Origin: Maioricimonas rarisocia
GTDB lineage: Bacteria > Planctomycetota > Planctomycetia > Planctomycetales > Planctomycetaceae
NCBI RefSeq assembly: GCF_007747795.1
Contig: NZ_CP036275.1
Span: forward strand, 5,448,001 to 5,512,000
Direction: 5' to 3'
Length of the DNA stretch: 64,000 nucleotides
The notes under the pieces are model-generated. The model did no database searches, was not told the origin of the DNA, and saw only the letters and a list, made by a program, of their open reading frames with translations. Position 1 is the first letter of the stretch; every line of letters starts with the position of its first letter. A program made the translations under genes and the position numbers. Positions 46,256-54,228 of this stretch are shown here, in pieces.

Positions 46256-46885
46256 ATGTTTGATATGAGCCAGTTGCGGCATTCGCCGGTGGACCCGCAG
46301 AACCAGCGGGATTACACGCGGATGCGTCAGATGACCATCGGTGATCTCCTCCTCGAGAACCGGATCATCTTTCTCGACGGGCCGATTCACGATGCGGCCG
46401 CAAACCTGCTCGTGATGAAGCTGCTGTTCCTGCAGTCCGAGAACCGGCACCAGGACATCCACTTCTACATCAATTCGCCCGGCGGGTCGGTCTCGGCCAC
46501 GCTGGCCATCTACGACACGATGCAGTTCGTCGAGTGCGACGTCGCCACGTACTGCGTCGGTCTGGCCGCCAGCGGTGGTGCGATCCTGATGGCCGGGGGA
46601 GCATCGGGCAAGCGGTTCATCCTTCCGCACGCGAAGATGATGATTCACCAGCCGTACGGGTCGGTCGGCGGCCAGGTCTCGGACATCGAGATCCAGGCGA
46701 AAGAGATCCTGGAGACCCGGCAGACACTCAACGAGATTCTGGCGGATCATACCGGTCAGCCTCTGGACGTGATCGCCCGCGACACCGAACGCGACCGGTA
46801 CCTCAATCCCAACCAGGCGAAGGAGTACGGCCTCGTGGACGACGTGGTTGCCGCCAAACGGGACAAGAAGAAGTCCGGCCAGTAG
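46256..46885 (+). CDS. clpP: ATP-dependent Clp protease proteolytic subunit, copy 1
   Basis: The 209-residue protein has the ClpP fold and triad: S106 in LAASGGAIL, H131 in MMIHQPYG and D180 in DTERDRY, with the spacing expected from E. coli ClpP (25 and 49 residues). The nucleophile elbow is ASGG instead of ASMG, and the N-terminal extension is longer than in copy 2. It works as a barrel with ClpX or ClpA. The next gene, 67 bases away, is a second ClpP, so a hetero-tetradecamer is possible. Confidence 0.93.
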   Translation: MFDMSQLRHSPVDPQNQRDYTRMRQMTIGDLLLENRIIFLDGPIHDAAANLLVMKLLFLQSENRHQDIHFYINSPGGSVSATLAIYDTMQFVECDVATYCVGLAASGGAILMAGGASGKRFILPHAKMMIHQPYGSVGGQVSDIEIQAKEILETRQTLNEILADHTGQPLDVIARDTERDRYLNPNQAKEYGLVDDVVAAKRDKKKSGQ

Positions 46886-46952
46886 TCCCCGCGGTTCGAG
46901 TGACGCGCCGTCCCCGCACGCCTGATACAGAAACACACGAGTTGCCTACGCC

Positions 46953-47555
46953 ATGACCACACTCGTCCCCTACGTGATTGAAAAGTCCGGCCGCGAAGAG
47001 CGGGCCATGGACATCTACAGCCGGCTGCTCCAGGACCGGATCATCTTTCTGGGCAGTCAGGTGAATGATCAGATCGCCAACGCGATCGTCGCCCAGTTGC
47101 TGTACCTGCAGTTCGACGACCCCAACGCCGACGTGCACATGTACATCAACTCGCCGGGTGGTTCGGTGACAGCCGGCATGGCCATCTACGACACGATGCA
47201 GTACGTCAGCTGCGATATCGCGACGTACTGCATCGGTCAGGCCGCCAGCATGGGGGCCCTGCTGCTCACCGCCGGCGCCAAGGGCAAGCGGAACGGCCTG
47301 CCGAACAGCCGGATCATGATCCACCAGCCGCTCGCCGGCATGGAGGGAACCGCGACCGATCTGGAAATCCACGCGAAGGAGTTCCTGAAGATCAAGAAGC
47401 GGATGAACGAGATCCTGCTGCATCACACCGGACGTTCGCTGGAAGAAATCGAACGCGACACTGATCGCGACAACTTCATGTCGTCGGAAGAAGCCCGCGA
47501 TTACGGGCTCATCGACAACGTTCTCGAGAAGCTCGACCACGTGCCCGCTTCCTGA
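46953..47555 (+). CDS. clpP: ATP-dependent Clp protease proteolytic subunit, copy 2
   Basis: The 200-residue protein has the standard ClpP triad: S99 in [11 protein letters not shown]124 in RIMIHQPL and D173 in DTDRDNF. It is the more canonical of the tandem pair. No clpX follows directly. Start at 46953, [24 protein letters not shown], matches typical ClpP N-termini (processing after the early residues is usual). Confidence 0.95.
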   Translation: MTTLVPYVIEKSGREERAMDIYSRLLQDRIIFLGSQVNDQIANAIVAQLLYLQFDDPNADVHMYINSPGGSVTAGMAIYDTMQYVSCDIATYCIGQAASMGALLLTAGAKGKRNGLPNSRIMIHQPLAGMEGTATDLEIHAKEFLKIKKRMNEILLHHTGRSLEEIERDTDRDNFMSSEEARDYGLIDNVLEKLDHVPAS

Positions 47556-47644
47556 GGTTCTGCTGACGGGCCGACTCAGGAGCAGGCACAGGAGGCCTTC
47601 ACGAGACGCCCCGCAAACTCAGGTCTGGCGGCGGAAGGACAGGG

Positions 47645-48649
47645 ATGTCGCAGCGAGCCAGCAATTCGAATCCACCGGCCCGGCATGGTCGCCTGATCAT
47701 CGCCGGCTGCCTGGTGGTGATTGCGTCTTCCGGCTGCCTCCGTCGCGGCAACGTCGACCTGCTCGAAGCTCGCCTGCGCGAACAGCAGGAACAGCTCCTC
47801 CAGTACGAGCATCAGCTCACCAGCGTCCGCTCCGAGCTCGGATCCGCCCGCAGCGAGATGGAGATGCTCAGACGGCAGATCGCCCAGCAGGGTGGCAGTC
47901 CGATCGCCCCCGAGCATGTTTCGGCCCTGGTTACCGTCAACGGCATCCAGTTCAACACGCTTCTGACCGGCGGACGGAACCGCGACGGCTCTCCCGGGGA
48001 TGAAGTGCTCGCGGTGGTCATCACACCGCACGACGAAGACGGCGACCTGGTGAAGATTGGGGGCGAGATCGAAATCGAAGCCCTCGACATGAGTCTGCCT
48101 GCCGACTCCCGCCAGGTCGGTCTCTGGACGTTCGACGCTGCGGCGGCCCGCGAACGCTGGCACAGCGGCTTCGTAAGTGCCGGCTTCCAGTTCGAACTCC
48201 CCTGGAATCGTGCCCCCGCGTCCGGGAACGTCATCGTGCATGCCCGGCTGATCACGCCGGACGGCCGGCAATTCGATGCCAGCCACACGGTCGCTGTCGA
48301 TCCCCCTGTGCAGCTTGCCTCTCAGGAAGTGGCCGCACCGCCCGCTCCCCCTGCGGTGCCGGAAGAACGTCTCGTCCCCGAGCCGGTCGAGATCCCGAAA
48401 GAGTGGCTGCAGGATGCCTCGCCCGCCACGCCGGCAACAACCATCCGGGGAGAGGATGACACGCTCGATCCCGTCAGCCCGGCCCCGCAGCCGCCGGCAC
48501 GCATCCGGCTGGACGACAACGTCGCCCCGCTTCCCGGGTCGGAAAGGGCCCCCAAGCGGGTCTCAGCTCCGCCAGCGGCCCGACCGTTCCCCAACGGTAC
48601 GCAGACCAGCGACAGCTGGACGGACGCAACGATCCCGCACCTGCGGTAG
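47645..48649 (+). CDS. Coiled-coil lipoprotein
   Basis: A 334-residue protein with a lipoprotein signal (VIASSGC), a predicted coiled coil (LLEARLREQQEQLLQYEHQL to RRQIAQQG, about residues 38-78), a beta-rich domain (about 95-215, VTVNGIQFNTLLTGG to RLITPDGRQF) and a Pro/Ala/Glu-rich tail. The family is not known to me; I expect an envelope-anchored structural protein. Start ATG at 47645 with GGAAGGACAGGG upstream. It follows clpP copy 2 by 90 bases and may share its transcript. Confidence 0.75.
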   Translation: MSQRASNSNPPARHGRLIIAGCLVVIASSGCLRRGNVDLLEARLREQQEQLLQYEHQLTSVRSELGSARSEMEMLRRQIAQQGGSPIAPEHVSALVTVNGIQFNTLLTGGRNRDGSPGDEVLAVVITPHDEDGDLVKIGGEIEIEALDMSLPADSRQVGLWTFDAAAARERWHSGFVSAGFQFELPWNRAPASGNVIVHARLITPDGRQFDASHTVAVDPPVQLASQEVAAPPAPPAVPEERLVPEPVEIPKEWLQDASPATPATTIRGEDDTLDPVSPAPQPPARIRLDDNVAPLPGSERAPKRVSAPPAARPFPNGTQTSDSWTDATIPHLR

Positions 48650-48665
48650 CCTGGAGTGCGATCGA

Positions 48666-48681
48666 CGTTCCACGTGAAACG
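48666..48681 (+). promoter_or_regulatory. parS-like site 1
   Basis: CGTTCCACGTGAAACG matches 13 of 16 bases of the TGTTTCACGTGAAACA ParB-binding palindrome; all differences lie at the ends or at the variable fifth base. A parB gene starts 4.1 kb downstream. Confidence 0.75.
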
Positions 48682-48900
48682 GTCGGCATGGCGGGTGGCT
48701 GGCGGTCGTCGCGCAGCCAGGGTGCCACGGCTCTGCGAGCCGTGCGCCGCCAAACCAGCGCGACGCGACGCATCCCCTGACGGCATTTCCTGCCAGTGCG
48801 AGCGTCACGCGGTGTCCGCATCACCGGGTCTTCAGATCGGTGCGGCGCAGCCGCAAGAGGTTGCTTGCTCTACTGAAGGAACGCCCTGGTTGCACGCCAG

Positions 48901-49141
48901 GGCGGGTGGCTGGCGGTCGTCGCGCAGCGACGCCCCCAGCTGCGAGTCTCGAGCGGTAAGTCCTGCGGGAACGCCTGCGACACCGAAGGCGAGCCCGGTA
49001 CGTGAGTGCCGGGGGTACGCCAGCAACGTTTGACGCTGCTTCGGAGCAGGAGTGGCCGGCTGGCGGCCTCTGCAACGTGATGAAGAAGGCAGACGAGAAT
49101 GTCTGCCCCACTTCGACTGTTCGGCCGTTCCACGTGAAACG
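48901..49141 (+). repeat. 241-bp intergenic module, copy A (ends in parS-like site 2)
   Basis: The copy is the same length, without gaps, as copy B at 50003-50243 and clearly similar throughout. It begins GGCGGGTGGCTGGCGGTCG, carries a variant of the 24-bp palindrome (49088-49111) and ends with the parS-like site. Confidence 0.92.
49126..49141 (+). promoter_or_regulatory. parS-like site 2
   Basis: CGTTCCACGTGAAACG, identical to site 1 and lying at the right end of module copy A; 13 of 16 match to the consensus palindrome. Confidence 0.75.
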
Positions 49142-49363
49142 CTCTCGGGGTGGCCCAGACAACTTGCCTGTCTGGGTCGCGAAGCGACAGGAAGTGGCTG
49201 CCAGGAGCCGAATCCTCGAGAGCGGCTACTCATGCCTGCAGGGATCACAGCCGAGGGATGCGATCTAGCGAGCGATTCCAGACTCTCACCAGTGCAAAGC
49301 GACACCCGGCAGCCTGCCACACCATACCGAGGTGATCCCGTGCCCCGGCCATCCGGCGTCACA

Positions 49364-49681
49364 TCAGCCCCCCATCTGCACCTGGTGGGCCCGGGCCTTG
49401 GCTTCTTCTGCCTCGGGGATGCGGCCGCACCGCATGTAGATCACCGAGAGCTGCGTGTACGAGAACGGGTCGTTCGGAAGCAGTTCGACGACCTTCTGGG
49501 CGTGGGTAATCGACTCGTCGAACCTGCCGAGCTTCTGCAGATAGACCGCCAGGGCCGAATGCGTGTCGGTATGGCCCGGCTCGGCCTCGAGCACTTCACG
49601 CAGTTTCGCGACGGCTCCCTCGAGATCGCCGTTGTCTTTCAGGGCGACCGCTTCGTCGTACATTTCGTGAGGAGTTGCCAT
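49364..49681 (-). CDS. Small TPR-repeat protein
   Basis: A 105-residue protein of about two and a half tetratricopeptide repeats (EMYDEAVALKDNGDLEGAV, GHTDTHSALAVYLQKLGRFD, DPFSYTQLSVIYMRCGRIP). TPRs form protein-binding surfaces. Start at 49681 with AAAGGAAA; longer in-frame readings to 49831 lack TPR-like sequence. It lies between the two repeat modules on the minus strand. Confidence 0.9.
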   Translation of the reverse strand: MATPHEMYDEAVALKDNGDLEGAVAKLREVLEAEPGHTDTHSALAVYLQKLGRFDESITHAQKVVELLPNDPFSYTQLSVIYMRCGRIPEAEEAKARAHQVQMGG

Positions 49682-49978
49682 CGTCGGTTTCCTTTTGCCT
49701 GTAGAGCATCTGCATCGGAAGATCCCCGTCGCCCGCGCGGAGGTATCCGAGCCAGGTCGACAGAGTCGGGAGTGAGTCAATGCGGGGAACGTTGAACCGC
49801 GCCGTTCCCGCGAAAGGGACACATCCGGCACGGGCCGGCCGACAGAGTCCCGACGGATTTCGCCGCCAGAGCTCCGCCTCGTCCTGCTCTGTCATCATAG
49901 TGCCGGGCATGCCGTCTTCAAACCGACCGTTCCTGACTCCCCTGCGGATCGGATCGGGACTGCGCAAGGCACTGGTGA

Positions 49979-49994
49979 CGTTTCACGTGAAACA
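49979..49994 (+). promoter_or_regulatory. parS-like site 3 (best match)
   Basis: CGTTTCACGTGAAACA matches the TGTTTCACGTGAAACA consensus at 15 of 16 bases. It lies eight bases before module copy B. Confidence 0.85.
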
Positions 49995-50002
49995 GTCGCC
50001 AG

Positions 50003-50243
50003 GGCGGGTGGCTGGCGGTCGTCGCGCAGCGACGCCCCCAGCTGCGAGTCTCGAGCAGTGAATCCTGAGGGAACGCCTGCGACACCGAAGGCGAGGCCGG
50101 TACGTAAGGGCCGGAGTTATGTCAGCAGCGTTCGACGTTGCTTCGGGGCGGGAGCGGCCGGCTGGCGGCCTCTGCTACGTGATGAAGAAGGCAGACAGGA
50201 ATGTCCGCCCCACTTCGGCTGTTCGGCCGTTCCACGTGGAACG
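50003..50243 (+). repeat. 241-bp intergenic module, copy B (ends in parS-like site 4)
   Basis: Same length and order as copy A: GGCGGGTGGCTGGCGGTCG start, the GACGCCCCCAGCTGCGAG segment, a 24-bp palindrome variant and the terminal parS-like site. Both copies also have a parS-like site upstream of a matching GGCGGGTGGC start. Confidence 0.92.
50228..50243 (+). promoter_or_regulatory. parS-like site 4 (perfect palindrome)
   Basis: CGTTCCACGTGGAACG is a perfect 16-bp palindrome and matches the TGTTCCACGTGGAACA form of parS except at the outer bases. It ends module copy B. Confidence 0.75.
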
Positions 50244-50370
50244 GCTGCCCCCTTCCGGCCAACTCCCGTTCCACGCCCCTGTAACCCGGCAAACCTCTCG
50301 TGCTATCTTTGGCACGTACTCCCGGATCACCTCCGATCCGTCCGCCAGCCCGCCCGACAGAGACCTGCCC

Positions 50371-52290
50371 GTGGCCACCCGCTCCCGCAAAAAATCCACT
50401 CCAGCCACAATGGAGAAGGACGACGACGTCCCGCGCGGGGCGGAACAGCGGCTGCTCCGCATCGCCCTCGTCACCTTCCTGGCCGCCCTGCTGCTTCGCA
50501 GTCTGTATCCCTTTGCGATGGCGGTCGAGCACTTCGACGAAGGCGTCTACGCCTCCAACCTGTACGCGTGGCACCTCGACAACCGCTATCCCGACCGGCA
50601 CCTCTACGCTCCCCCGCTGCTGCCCGCACTGCTCGAGTGGGCGATGATCTTCACCGGCGGCACCGCCCATGCGGCGATGTGGGTGAACGTCCTCGCGGGC
50701 AGTCTCACGGCTGCACTGGTCGCCTGGATCTCTGGTCGCTGGTTCGGGACCGCAGCAGCCGTCACGGCCGGAGTGCTCGCGGTCACCAGTGAAGTCCACA
50801 TGCTCTACAGCCGGGCCGCACTGACCGACGCCCTGCTCTGCCTGTGGATGCTTGCCGGCGTCTACGCTGGCTGGAAGGCGATTCTCAGTGGCAGACCAGT
50901 CTGGATCGCCGCTGCCGGTCTGCTGGCATCGCTGGCCTGGTGGACCAAGTACAATGGCTGGCTCACCCTGGCCGTCACCGGTGCCGGCACGGCCGCCTGG
51001 CTCGTCGTCGATCGAATCCGCAATTCTGTCGCCGGCACTGCCGCGTTGCGCTGGCTGGCAACGGCCGTGGCTGCGGTCCTCCTGTGGCTGCCGCTGCTCA
51101 ACGACCTGCAGCAGACCGGTGGATACGGCCCGGTCGCCGCCAATCACGCGAAGTACGTCGTGGGCTTTTCGGGCTGGCTCGACAGCTTTCGGCAGCAGCT
51201 TGCCAATCACAGCGTGTTGAACGGCTGGCTGACGATCGCCGGCCTGACCGCGATTGCGGTCTTCGCGATCGTCAAACACCGTCCCGCAACCGCTGCCAGC
51301 GAACCAGCGGAAACATCGGACGAATCGCTGCCGGTTCCCCGCCGCAGGATCCGCGTGGACGCCCTGATCGGCGGGCTCGGGCTCGCGATCGTCGCGGCAT
51401 TCGTGGGCAGCACAGCCAGTCTCGGAGTCATCACGCTGGTGACTCTGGTGCTGATTCCCCTGAAGGTCGATCGCCAGGCACAGGCCGCGCGCGCCGCCGA
51501 TGCCGACCTGCTGGCCGCATGGCGCGCCCAGCGACTCGCCATCTGGATGGTCGCAGCCTGGTTCTTCGGGCTGTTGCTGGCCACGCCGCTCTATCACCCT
51601 TACCCGCGGCTCACTCTCCCGTGGCTGGTCGCGGCATGGCTGGGCGCCGGTGTGACCGTCGGGCGAATTGCGAACGGACGCCGGGCAACCGGCAGTGAGC
51701 CCGACCAGGAGACCAACGCCAACGCCCGGCGATGGTTCCCGAATGGAGCCACCGCGGTACTTACGGCGGGCATCGCCGCCGTCGTGGCCTGGGGTCTGGG
51801 CGCTTCACGTGAAACGACTGCCCCGGCCGGCGTCGTTGCCTGGGAGGACCGAACTTCGTTCCAGATTCTCGCCCGGAACCTTCTGGATGACATCGAAACC
51901 GCCGTCGCCGCATTGCCGAAATCGACCGTCCCGGAATACGACGCTGTCGTCTACGTCTACGCAGAGCCGGCCCTCTACTTCCACCTGGCGTCACTCGAGG
52001 GAACATCCTGGCTGCAGTTCATCACACAGCCTGCCGGCAATCTCGACATGGTGCGTCCCGAAGCGAGTACGGATCGCCGGCTGCCGACTTTCGTAATCAC
52101 CGGTCCTCACGGACACCGCACACCGGAGGAGATCGACGCCGCTCTCCCCTTCCTGGCTCCGGTATCGCGGCATCCCTATACCCCGAGCACCCTGGTGCTG
52201 CTCAACGACCTTGCCCCGCCACTTCCCGATCGCAAGGCGCTCCCGGCGGAGTACGAGGTCCAGCTGCTGCGGTTGAACTTCGGCAACTGA
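50371..52290 (+). CDS. Polytopic glycosyltransferase (PMT_2/GT39-like)
   Basis: The 639-residue protein is a large membrane glycosyltransferase of the ArnT/PMT type: an acidic catalytic stretch AVEHFDEGVYASNLYAWHLD in the first outer loop, HMLYSRAALTDALLCLWM, and about ten TM segments followed by a C-terminal periplasmic domain (from about 490). These enzymes use polyprenyl-linked sugars to modify lipids or proteins. GTG at 50371 is chosen (product MATRSRKKS...); the ATG at 50410 is the main alternative. Neither has a good ribosome-binding site. The coding sequence contains parS-like site 5. Confidence 0.82.
   Translation: MATRSRKKSTPATMEKDDDVPRGAEQRLLRIALVTFLAALLLRSLYPFAMAVEHFDEGVYASNLYAWHLDNRYPDRHLYAPPLLPALLEWAMIFTGGTAHAAMWVNVLAGSLTAALVAWISGRWFGTAAAVTAGVLAVTSEVHMLYSRAALTDALLCLWMLAGVYAGWKAILSGRPVWIAAAGLLASLAWWTKYNGWLTLAVTGAGTAAWLVVDRIRNSVAGTAALRWLATAVAAVLLWLPLLNDLQQTGGYGPVAANHAKYVVGFSGWLDSFRQQLANHSVLNGWLTIAGLTAIAVFAIVKHRPATAASEPAETSDESLPVPRRRIRVDALIGGLGLAIVAAFVGSTASLGVITLVTLVLIPLKVDRQAQAARAADADLLAAWRAQRLAIWMVAAWFFGLLLATPLYHPYPRLTLPWLVAAWLGAGVTVGRIANGRRATGSEPDQETNANARRWFPNGATAVLTAGIAAVVAWGLGASRETTAPAGVVAWEDRTSFQILARNLLDDIETAVAALPKSTVPEYDAVVYVYAEPALYFHLASLEGTSWLQFITQPAGNLDMVRPEASTDRRLPTFVITGPHGHRTPEEIDAALPFLAPVSRHPYTPSTLVLLNDLAPPLPDRKALPAEYEVQLLRLNFGN
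51801..51816 (+). promoter_or_regulatory. parS-like site 5, inside a coding sequence
   Basis: CGCTTCACGTGAAACG matches the consensus at 13 of 16. It falls in the glycosyltransferase gene (coding Gly-Ala-Ser-Arg-Glu-Thr) and is not part of a repeat, which argues that parS-like sites here are selected rather than carried along by repeats. Confidence 0.65.
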
Positions 52291-52746
52291 GGCCGGTCGG
52301 GACATCATGGGCGAGAACCGGGAATCCCTCCGCGCGAGGCGCGGTTTCGCTCAAGTTTCGCGGGGCCATCGCGACGTCTTCCGCTGCCGCTGCGCTCGGT
52401 TCGTGCGGACGTTGCCGTAACCTGTGCGCTGTTCAACGGGTACGACCACGCACTCAAGCGGGTCGAGGGAAACGGCCCAATCTTGAATTCTGTCGCGGTG
52501 GGGCGAATTCTCTTGCCCGCTTGCCGCTGCTGACTGTCTTGCCAGGACTACCTGTTCAGCTCACGTGTGCCCCTGTCAACGAGAGCTGCAGAGCACCCCA
52601 ATCTCTGGCCGAGTAATTGTTCCGGCCACCGTTTGTGCCGCGCAACGCCGCGGGACTCACGGGGCGGTGAGAAAGGGATTGTCACCGCCGGCGATCACAT
52701 CCATCGCGATCGCGAAATTCTGAGACGTAGGGAGACGCATCGAATC
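52291..52746. other. Gap upstream of parB, no parA seen
   Basis: 456 bases without a gene. In many bacteria parA sits directly before parB; here no ParA-like frame is present. The in-frame extension of parB to 52567 is not family-like. I see no DnaA-box cluster. Confidence 0.5.
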
Positions 52747-53802
52747 ATGTCTGACACGCAAGTCGCCAATCCGTCCGGTCGTCGTCTGGGACGCGGACTC
52801 TCGGCCCTTCTCGGCGGCAACACACCGGCCCACGAAGAAGTCGTCCACGAGGACAACTCCCAGCTGGTGCAGATTCCCGTTGATGCCGTCACCCGAAATG
52901 AGTTCCAGCCCCGCAAGGAGTTCGAAACCGAATCGCTGGCGGAACTCGCCGGCAGCATCCGCGAGCACGGCGTACTGCAGCCGCTGCTCGTTCGCGAAAT
53001 CGACAACGGCTTTCAGCTCGTGGCGGGCGAACGCCGTCTCATGGCCGCCCGCAAGGCAGGACTGACGACGGTCCCCTGCCGGGTCATCGACGTCATCGAC
53101 AAGACGGCCTGCGAGTTCGCTCTGGAAGAGAACCTCAAGCGGAAAGACCTCAACGACCTCGAAAAGGCGCAGGCCTTCAAGACGTACATCGAGCTGTTCG
53201 AGTGCTCGATCGAAGAACTGGCGAAGCAGCTCAGCATGAGCCGGTCCGCCGTGAGCAACCTGCTCCGTCTGCTCGATCTGACCGAGCCGGTCAAGAAGGC
53301 GCTCTCCTCCGGCAAGATCACTGCCGGTCACGCCCGGGCACTGCTTCCTCTCGACGAAGCAAGTCAGCTGGAACTCTGCGGGCGCGTGCAGGCCGAATCC
53401 CTGTCGGTCCGTCAGATCGAACAGCAGGTCCGCCAGCTGCAGAAGGGAGACGCTCCCGAAGAGTCCGCCGAACAGGCCGAGGGCCAGGAGAACGCCGGCG
53501 ACGCGATCCCGCAGGATGGGGCCACCGACGAAGCGGCAACCGGCGAAGTCGTGGCCGGCGAAGGGGCAGCTGGCGAACACGCGTCCGGCGAGGAAGCTCC
53601 CGACACCGTCCCGTTCGAGGGGAACGAAGAACCCCAGCGAACCGCTCACGTCGACTCGCTCGAAGAACAGCTGCGTGACCTGCTCGGCGTCAAGGTGCAG
53701 ATCAAGCTGAACAGGAGCGACTCGGGCACCATCATGATCCCCTTCTCTTCGAACGACGAATTCGAACGAATTCTCCGGCAGCTCCGCCGCGACGCGGCCT
53801 GA
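52747..53802 (+). CDS. parB: Chromosome-partitioning protein ParB/Spo0J
   Basis: ParB loads on parS and spreads to organise the origin region, acting as a CTP-dependent clamp. The 351-residue protein has the start RRLGRGLSALLGG, the CTP-binding motifs EFQPRKEF and GERRLMAARKAG, ENLKRKDLNDLEKAQAF, and a helix-turn-helix (SIEELAKQLSMSRSAVSNLLRL). Residues about 215-310 are an acidic, Gly/Glu-rich linker longer than usual, then a C-terminal dimerisation domain (LEEQLRDLLGVKVQI, SNDEFERILRQLR). Start at 52747 after GGGAG. Five parS-like sites lie 0.9 to 4.1 kb upstream. Confidence 0.95.
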   Translation: MSDTQVANPSGRRLGRGLSALLGGNTPAHEEVVHEDNSQLVQIPVDAVTRNEFQPRKEFETESLAELAGSIREHGVLQPLLVREIDNGFQLVAGERRLMAARKAGLTTVPCRVIDVIDKTACEFALEENLKRKDLNDLEKAQAFKTYIELFECSIEELAKQLSMSRSAVSNLLRLLDLTEPVKKALSSGKITAGHARALLPLDEASQLELCGRVQAESLSVRQIEQQVRQLQKGDAPEESAEQAEGQENAGDAIPQDGATDEAATGEVVAGEGAAGEHASGEEAPDTVPFEGNEEPQRTAHVDSLEEQLRDLLGVKVQIKLNRSDSGTIMIPFSSNDEFERILRQLRRDAA

Positions 53803-53858
53803 GCCAACCACTGTCGCGGAGCCCTTCCCGCCGCGGCAACACAATCTGGCCGGACCTG

Positions 53859-53889
53859 GACCCGCTCCTCCTGGGGGCGGGTCTTTTTT
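53859..53889 (+). terminator. Rho-independent terminator after parB
   Basis: Stem GACCCGCTCC (53859-53868) with GGGGCGGGTC (53874-53883), one G-U pair, five-base loop, then six T (53884-53889); 57 bases after the stop codon. Confidence 0.9.
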
Positions 53890-54020
53890 CGTTTGTCGGC
53901 TCACGGAAGCATTCCCGCTCCTGCGACGGCGCGGGCGACCAGAACAATCGGGGCGGAACGTACAGACCGAACGGTCCTGCCCTGGCCGTCAGTCCTCCGC
54001 GACTACGGGACACTCTCTGC

Positions 54021-54050
54021 TTGACCGGGCTGCAAAACCTGCCGTACCAT
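54021..54050 (+). promoter_or_regulatory. Possible promoter of the coiled-coil membrane gene
   Basis: TTGACC (54021-54026) and TACCAT (54045-54050) are 18 bases apart, in the 426-bp gap (53803-54228) that otherwise holds only the parB terminator. The -10 match is partial. Confidence 0.35.
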
Positions 54051-54228
54051 GAAGAAGCGAAGTCCGCATCCCCGACAGCGACGTTATATTCAGTCTGATC
54101 GCGTGTCGAAGCGGTTCCCTCATCGGACCGGCCCTGGTCGCCGATCATAAGTCAGGCATCTGCCGCCGCTTACCTTGCAGCTGCGGTACACTGACCTGCA
54201 CGATACTGCGAGCCGACGGAAGCAACTC

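Larger units (their letters stand above)
48650..49363. other. Repeat-rich gap with two parS-like sites
   Basis: Over 700 bases without a gene. Contents: parS-like site 1 (48666-48681), a truncated repeat-module start (48690-48716), an inverted CGGCTCTGCGAGCCG palindrome (near 48727-48741), the full 241-bp module (48901-49141) and parS-like site 2 at its right end. Confidence 0.7.
49682..50370. other. Repeat-rich gap with two parS-like sites
   Basis: About 690 bases without a gene. It holds parS-like site 3 (49979-49994), the 241-bp module copy B (50003-50243) with the 24-bp palindrome variant (50190-50213), and parS-like site 4 at its right end. The frame extending the glycosyltransferase upstream to 50119 reads through these repeats and is rejected. 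Confidence 0.7.

Noticed and set aside
50119-50370. N-terminal extension of the glycosyltransferase
   Set aside because: It reads through the repeat module and a parS-like site; the membrane-protein sequence begins later.
52291-52746. Replication origin
   Set aside because: The parS cluster suggests oriC may be near, but I see no dnaA gene, no DnaA-box cluster and no AT-rich unwinding region here.
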